Shown here: positions 59,584 to 64,000 of the stretch, piece by piece
How positions within the stretch are numbered: position 1 is the stretch's first letter
Layout of the letters: each line of letters begins with the position of its first letter
Assembly (NCBI GenBank): GCA_963732375.1
Contig: CAVSZE010000003.1
Location: forward strand, 1-64,000
Reading direction: 5' to 3'
Length of the DNA: 64,000 nt
From: RPQJ01 sp963732375
GTDB lineage: Bacteria > Pseudomonadota > Gammaproteobacteria > Steroidobacterales > Steroidobacteraceae
The notes under the pieces: model-generated
The model's input: only the letters and a program-made list of their open reading frames with translations
Databases searched by the model: none
What the model was told of the DNA's origin: nothing
Made by a program: the position numbers and the translations under genes

Positions 59584-61956
59584 ATGACACAACCCGACAA
59601 GCACGTTCGTTCGATCCTTCCCATCCCCGACGTCCGCAAGCCAGGGCTCACGGCGTACGACGCCAAGGACCCGGAGTCTCGATTCCCGCCGATCGAGCCA
59701 GTGCTTCCGCCGGCCGGGGCGCCGAACGTCCTGGTCATCCTGCTTGACGACGTGGGCTTTGGTTCGTCCAGCGCGTTCGGTGGACCGTGCCAGACGCCGG
59801 TCGCCGAAAAGCTGGCGGCCAACGGGTTGAAGTTCACCCGCTTCCACACGTGCGCACTGTGCTCGCCAACGCGGCAGGCGATGCTGACCGGCCGCAATCA
59901 CCACTCCGTCGGGATGGGCGCCATCACCGAGATCGCCACGGCGGCGCCGGGCTACAACTCGCTGCGACCGAACACCAAGGCGCCGCTGCCGCTCACCCTG
60001 AAGCTGAACGGGTACGCCACCGCGCAGTTCGGCAAGTGCCACGAGGTCCCGGCCTGGCAGACATCGCCCATGGGGCCGTTCGACGCCTGGCCGGCCGGCG
60101 GCGGCGGGTTCGAGTACTTCTACGGCTTCATCGGCGGCGAGGTCAGCCAGTACGACCCGGCACTCTACGAGGGCCTGACCCCGATCGAGCCGCCGGCCAC
60201 CGCCGAAGACGGCTACCACCTGACCGAGGACATGACCGACCGCGCCATCGGCTGGGTGCACCAGCAGAAAGCCCTGATGCCGGAGAAGCCGTTCTTCGTC
60301 TACTTCGCGCCGGGCGCCGTCCACGCCCCGCACCACGTGCCGAAGGAGTGGGCCGACAAGTACAAGGGCCGCTTCGCCCAGGGCTGGGACAAGCTCCGCG
60401 AGGAGACGTTCGCCCGGCAGAAGAAGCTGGGCGTCATCGCACCGGACGCCGAACTCACGAAGCGACATGAGGAAATTCCTGCGTGGGACGACATGCCCGC
60501 TGAACTCAAGCCGGTGCTCGAGCGCCAGATGGAGGTCTACGCCGGGTTCCTGGAGCACACCGACCATCACGTTGGCCGCCTGATTGACGCCCTCGGGGAC
60601 CTCGGCGTGCTGGAGAACACGCTCATCTACTACATCTTCGGCGACAACGGCGCCTCCGCGGAGGGCACCCACAACGGCGCGTTCAACGAAATGTCCAACT
60701 TCAACGGCATGGCCGCCCTGGAGACGCCGGAGTTCATGCTGTCCAAGATCGACGAGTTCGGCTCGCCGTCGGCGTTCAACCACTACGCGGTGGGCTGGGC
60801 CTGGGCGACGAACGCACCCTACCAGTGGACCAAGCAGGTGGCGTCGCACTGGGGCGGGACGCGCAACGGCACGATCGTGCACTGGCCCGCGGGCATCAAG
60901 GAACGCGGTGGGCTGCGTCACCAGTTCAGCCACGTGATCGACGTGGCTCCGACAGTCCTGGAGGCCGCCGGCCTGCCGGAGCCGACCCTCGTCAACGGCG
61001 TGCTGCAGTCGCCGATGGAGGGCACCAGCATGCTCTACAGCTTCGGTGATGCGAAGGCGCCGGAGCGCCACGACCTGCAGTACTTCGAGATGGGCGGCAA
61101 CCGCGGCATCTACTACAAAGGCTGGAGCGCCGTCACCAAGCACCGCACACCCTGGATCCTGATGGGCCAGAAGACGGTGGCCTTCGACGACGACGTCTGG
61201 GAGCTGTACGACGGAAGCAAGGACTGGACTCAGGCGCGCAACCTCGCGAAAGAGAACCCGGACATGCTGCACAAGCTGCAGCGGCTGTTCCTGATCGAAG
61301 CGACCAAGTACAACGTGCTTCCGCTCGACGACCGGGGCACGGAGCGGTTCGTCCCCGAGATGGCCGGCCGACCGACCCTCATCAAGGGGAACTCGCAGCT
61401 GTTTTTTCCCGGCATGGGACGGTTGCAGGAGAACAGCGTCGTCAACGTCAAGAACCACTCCTTCAGCGTCACCGCCGAGGTCGTCGTGGGCGCGGGCAAG
61501 CAGGCGAACGGCGTGATCATCGCGCAGGGCGGCCGCTTCGGCGGCTGGAGCCTGTACACCAAGGACGGCTGCGCCAAGTTCGTCTACAACGTGCTGGGGA
61601 TCCACGAGTTCGCGACCGTGGCGACTGAGCCGGTTCCCCAGGGGAAGCACCAGGTACGGGCCGAGTTCGCCTACGACGGCGAAGGCCTGGGCAAGGGCGG
61701 GAACGTCACGCTCTACTACGATGGCCGCCCGGTCGGATCTGGCCGCGTGGACATGACCCAACCCATGGTGTTCTCCATGGACGAGACGACCGATATCGGC
61801 CACGACTCGGGCACGCCGGTCACTCCGGACTACAGCGTTCACGCGAGCAAGTTCACCGGCAAGATCCACTGGGTCCAGCTCGACGTGGGTGTTGACGACA
61901 ACGACCACTTCATCTCCCCCGAGGAACGCCTGCGCGTCGCCATGGCGCGGCAGTAG
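59584..61956 (+). CDS. Arylsulfatase (type I, formylglycine-dependent)
   Basis: Hydrolyses sulfate esters. The 790-residue protein has the sulfatase opening NVLVILLDDVGFG (metal Asp55-Asp56) and the formylglycine signature CSPTRQAMLTGRN (Cys93, Cys-type). The core ends near residue 560, and a beta-rich C-terminal domain of about 200 residues follows (SFSVTAEVVVGAGKQANGVI), as in large arylsulfatases. No signal peptide is evident, so it may be cytoplasmic or exported by another route. Cys93 must be oxidised to formylglycine; no FGE or anSME gene is in the window. AGGAG precedes the ATG. Divergent from SulP within the island. Confidence 0.92.
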   Translation: MTQPDKHVRSILPIPDVRKPGLTAYDAKDPESRFPPIEPVLPPAGAPNVLVILLDDVGFGSSSAFGGPCQTPVAEKLAANGLKFTRFHTCALCSPTRQAMLTGRNHHSVGMGAITEIATAAPGYNSLRPNTKAPLPLTLKLNGYATAQFGKCHEVPAWQTSPMGPFDAWPAGGGGFEYFYGFIGGEVSQYDPALYEGLTPIEPPATAEDGYHLTEDMTDRAIGWVHQQKALMPEKPFFVYFAPGAVHAPHHVPKEWADKYKGRFAQGWDKLREETFARQKKLGVIAPDAELTKRHEEIPAWDDMPAELKPVLERQMEVYAGFLEHTDHHVGRLIDALGDLGVLENTLIYYIFGDNGASAEGTHNGAFNEMSNFNGMAALETPEFMLSKIDEFGSPSAFNHYAVGWAWATNAPYQWTKQVASHWGGTRNGTIVHWPAGIKERGGLRHQFSHVIDVAPTVLEAAGLPEPTLVNGVLQSPMEGTSMLYSFGDAKAPERHDLQYFEMGGNRGIYYKGWSAVTKHRTPWILMGQKTVAFDDDVWELYDGSKDWTQARNLAKENPDMLHKLQRLFLIEATKYNVLPLDDRGTERFVPEMAGRPTLIKGNSQLFFPGMGRLQENSVVNVKNHSFSVTAEVVVGAGKQANGVIIAQGGRFGGWSLYTKDGCAKFVYNVLGIHEFATVATEPVPQGKHQVRAEFAYDGEGLGKGGNVTLYYDGRPVGSGRVDMTQPMVFSMDETTDIGHDSGTPVTPDYSVHASKFTGKIHWVQLDVGVDDNDHFISPEERLRVAMARQ

Positions 61957-62047
61957 GCGGCCCGCGGGACGTCGCCTCGGTTCGGACCCTGGAGCCGCGG
62001 AGCGGAGGGTTCGGACCGGGGTGGTGGCGACTAAAGGCGAGTCCCCC

Positions 62048-63649
62048 TCACTCCCACTCGATGGTGGCGGGCGGCTTTCCAGAGATGTCGTAGGTGACGC
62101 GCGAGATGCCCTTGACCTCGTTGATGATGCGTCGCGCACAGATGTCGAGGAATTCGTAAGGCAGCCTAGCCCAGCGCGCCGTCATGAAGTCTACGGTTTC
62201 GACCGCGCGCAGCGCGATCACGTAATCGTAGCGGCGACCGTCGCCCATCACCGCGACCGAACGCACTGGCAGGAACACGGCAAACGCCTGGCTGGTCTTG
62301 TCGTACAGCCCGTGCGCGCGCAGTTCGTCGATGAATATCCTGTCCGCCTTGCGCAGCAGGTCGGCGTATTCCTGCGACACCTCGCCCAGGATCCGGACGC
62401 CGAGGCCAGGCCCCGGGAACGGGTGGCGGAACACCATGTCGCGCGGCAGGCCGAGTTCGAGGCCCAGGCGGCGCACTTCGTCCTTGAAGAGTTCGCGCAG
62501 CGGCTCAACCAGCCCCAGCTTCATGTGCTCGGGCAGGCCGCCGACATTGTGGTGCGACTTGATCACGTGCGCCTTGCCGGTCTTCGCGCCGGCCGACTCG
62601 ATCACGTCCGGGTAGATCGTGCCCTGCGCGAGCCAGCGCACGCCTTCGAGCTTGTGCGACTGCTCCTCGAACACCTCGACGAACAGGCGCCCGATGATCT
62701 TGCGCTTGCGCTCGGGGTCCGCCTCGCCTTTCAGCGCGACGAGGAAACGATCGGCCGCGTTCACGCGGATCACGCGCACGCCCATGTTCTCGCCGAGCGT
62801 TCGCATCACCTGGTCGCCCTCGCCCTCGCGCAGCAGCCCATGGTCCACGAACACGCACACCAGCTGCTCACCGATCGCGCGGTGCAGCAACGCCGCTACC
62901 ACTGACGAATCGACGCCACCCGAAAGCCCGAGCAGCACGCGGTCGCTGCCGACCTGCTCACGCACGCGTGCGATCGCATCCGCCGCGATGTTGCCCGGCT
63001 CCCAGCGCGCCTCGCAGCCGCAGATCTCGCGCACGAAGCGCTCGATCAACCGCTCGCCCTGCAGCGTGTGCGTGACCTCGGGGTGGAACTGCACCGCGTA
63101 GAAGCGCCGCGACTCGTCCGCCATCGCCGCAAGCGGCGCGCTCTGCGTGCCGGCCACGGCGACGAACCCGGGCGGCAGCGCATCGACGCGGTCGCCGTGG
63201 CTCATCCACACGTCGAGCACGGGCCGCCCCTCGGCGTCGGAGTGGTCGCGCAAGCCCTCGAACAGACGACACGGCTGCGTCACCGTGACCTGCGCATAGC
63301 CGAATTCCCGGTGATCGGCCGGCGTTACGCGCCCGCCGAGCTGCTGCGCCATGGTCTGCATGCCGTAGCAGATGCCGAGCACCGGTACCCCGGCGTCGAA
63401 CACGCTGGCCGGCGCCCGCGGAGGTACTTCGTCGGTGACGGACTCGGGCCCACCGGAGAGGATCACGCCGCGCGGGGCGAATGCGCGCACCTCTGCATCG
63501 CTCAAGTCCCAGGGGTGGATTTCGCAGTAGACGCCCGACTCGCGCACGCGGCGCGCGATCAACTGCGTGTACTGCGCGCCGAAGTCGAGGATCAGGACCC
63601 GGTGCGCGTGGATATCGGGCGGGCGCACGGTCGGTTGCTCAGCGGACAC
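62048..63649 (-). CDS. guaA: GMP synthase (glutamine-hydrolysing)
   Basis: Aminates XMP to GMP. The 533-residue product has a class I amidotransferase domain (Cys in GICYGMQTMA, His-Pro-Glu in VQFHPEVTHT), an ATP-pyrophosphatase loop LLGLSGGVDSSVVAALL and the dimerisation domain ending GKPPATIEWE. The start is a GTG (63649) that overlaps the end of guaB by 11 nt. The last codons (62053-62062) are the repeat shared with 57161-57170, so the island leaves guaA intact. Confidence 0.96.
   Translation of the reverse strand: MSAEQPTVRPPDIHAHRVLILDFGAQYTQLIARRVRESGVYCEIHPWDLSDAEVRAFAPRGVILSGGPESVTDEVPPRAPASVFDAGVPVLGICYGMQTMAQQLGGRVTPADHREFGYAQVTVTQPCRLFEGLRDHSDAEGRPVLDVWMSHGDRVDALPPGFVAVAGTQSAPLAAMADESRRFYAVQFHPEVTHTLQGERLIERFVREICGCEARWEPGNIAADAIARVREQVGSDRVLLGLSGGVDSSVVAALLHRAIGEQLVCVFVDHGLLREGEGDQVMRTLGENMGVRVIRVNAADRFLVALKGEADPERKRKIIGRLFVEVFEEQSHKLEGVRWLAQGTIYPDVIESAGAKTGKAHVIKSHHNVGGLPEHMKLGLVEPLRELFKDEVRRLGLELGLPRDMVFRHPFPGPGLGVRILGEVSQEYADLLRKADRIFIDELRAHGLYDKTSQAFAVFLPVRSVAVMGDGRRYDYVIALRAVETVDFMTARWARLPYEFLDICARRIINEVKGISRVTYDISGKPPATIEWE
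62053..62062 (-). repeat. Candidate attachment site within the guaA 3' end
   Basis: Minus-strand ATCGAGTGGG, the codons for Ile-Glu-Trp and part of the final Glu of GuaA, repeated exactly next to tadA. The guaA terminus is a known integration site for genomic islands. Confidence 0.5.
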
Positions 63650-64000
63650 GGTAATTCGGCGCTTCCTTGGTGATGGTCACGTCATGCACGTGGCTCTCGC
63701 GCATGCCCGCGCCGGTGATGCGCACGAACTGCGGCTGCGTGCGCATCTGGTCGATGCTGCCGCTCCCGGTGTAACCCATCGCTGCGCGCAGCCCGCCGGT
63801 GAGCTGGTGCAGGATGGCCACGATGCTGCCCTTGTAGGGCACGCGGCCCTCGACGCCTTCGGGCACCAGCTTCTCGAGCTCGGAGGTCGTGTCCTGGAAG
63901 TAGCGGTCCCGCGAGCCGTGTGCCTGGGACATCGCGCCGAGCGAGCCCATGCCGCGATAGGATTTGTAGGACGCGCCCTGGTAGAGCTCGACCTCGCCCG
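63639..64000 (-). CDS. guaB: Inosine-5'-monophosphate dehydrogenase, C-terminal part
   Basis: IMPDH oxidises IMP to XMP, the step before guaA. Only the last 120 or so residues lie in the window; the gene runs off the right edge. Visible are YQGASYKSYRGMGSLGAM (flap/IMP phosphate region), LVPEGVEGRVPYKG, and the C-terminal QFVRITGAGMRESHVHDVTI. The stop at 63639 lies inside the start of guaA, so the two are translationally linked. Confidence 0.95.
   Translation of the reverse strand, partial: GEVELYQGASYKSYRGMGSLGAMSQAHGSRDRYFQDTTSELEKLVPEGVEGRVPYKGSIVAILHQLTGGLRAAMGYTGSGSIDQMRTQPQFVRITGAGMRESHVHDVTITKEAPNYRVR

Larger units (their letters stand above)
57161..62062. mobile_element. Putative island inserted at the guaA 3' end
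   Basis: A 4.9-kb segment lies between guaA and tadA, genes that are close neighbours in relatives such as Pseudomonas. It is bracketed by a 10-bp direct repeat (plus strand CCCACTCGAT) that in guaA encodes the C-terminal Ile-Glu-Trp. The 3' end of guaA is an established target of tyrosine-recombinase islands. Contents: an IS3 remnant, a SulP permease and an arylsulfatase on divergent promoters. No integrase remains, so this would be a decayed element. The repeat is short, and a different origin is possible. Confidence 0.55.

Overview
The window is GC-rich chromosomal DNA from a gammaproteobacterium, probably a free-living aerobe that I cannot place to genus. The evidence is gene order: fimV-truA-accD-folC-dedD-cvpA-purF, xseB-ispA-dxs, glyA-nrdR-ribD-ribE-ribBA-ribH-nusB-thiL, parE-parC, guaB-guaA with tadA and mltF nearby, and a Pro-Arg-His-Lys tRNA cluster. 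Lipid A (lpxH), type IV pilus/polarity factors (fimV, a FimX-like protein), EF-P with EpmA, SCO1 and MiaE fit the same group. Nearly all of the window is housekeeping DNA with tight gene spacing. There is no CRISPR array, prophage or intact insertion sequence.

Layout. 1-500: four tRNAs on the minus strand with a strong promoter. 549-5240: folD, gltX-cysS and lpxH. 5455-15707: one long minus-strand run of nine genes from fimV to miaE, with a REC-like/Ser-Thr kinase between purF and miaE. 15907-24048: aroC-prmB, sco1-psd-epmA, msrC facing efp, and a FimX-like protein. 24065-31090: parC/parE, then a rubrerythrin / Fe-S oxidoreductase / DUF3501 unit with its own promoter, candidate operator and internal terminator. 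31297-35179: xseB-ispA-dxs-folE2 (isoprenoid precursors and pterin). 35202-37124: an uncharacterised small protein and a second Ser/Thr kinase with a cyclic-nucleotide-binding domain. 37299-43946: glycine/riboflavin/NusB/ThiL block. 44485-49117: ettA, hutH and two unknowns. 49315-57157: purL, DUF1820, an orphan type-VI-secretion-type FHA protein, tRNA-Ser, mltF and tadA. 57161-62062: inserted DNA (IS3 remnant, SulP permease, arylsulfatase) lying between guaA and tadA. 62048-64000: guaA and the 3' part of guaB.

Three things stand out. First, six intergenic copies of a roughly 61-bp element (5297-5373, 28341-28434, 28503-28591, 44064-44162, 44280-44384, 49179-49285) share a core. Each core is enclosed by a long inverted repeat whose arms differ at every locus yet pair with each other. 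The closing base pairs and inner hairpin also change in compensating ways between copies, which points to a structure-conserved family. Second, the sulfatase/SulP segment is bracketed by a 10-bp direct repeat of the guaA 3' end (57161-57170 and 62053-62062), which makes it a candidate island at the guaA attachment hotspot. Third, two eukaryotic-type kinases and an FHA phosphothreonine reader sit as orphans among housekeeping genes. A second, shorter palindromic repeat family lies at 1411-1460 and 21773-21867.
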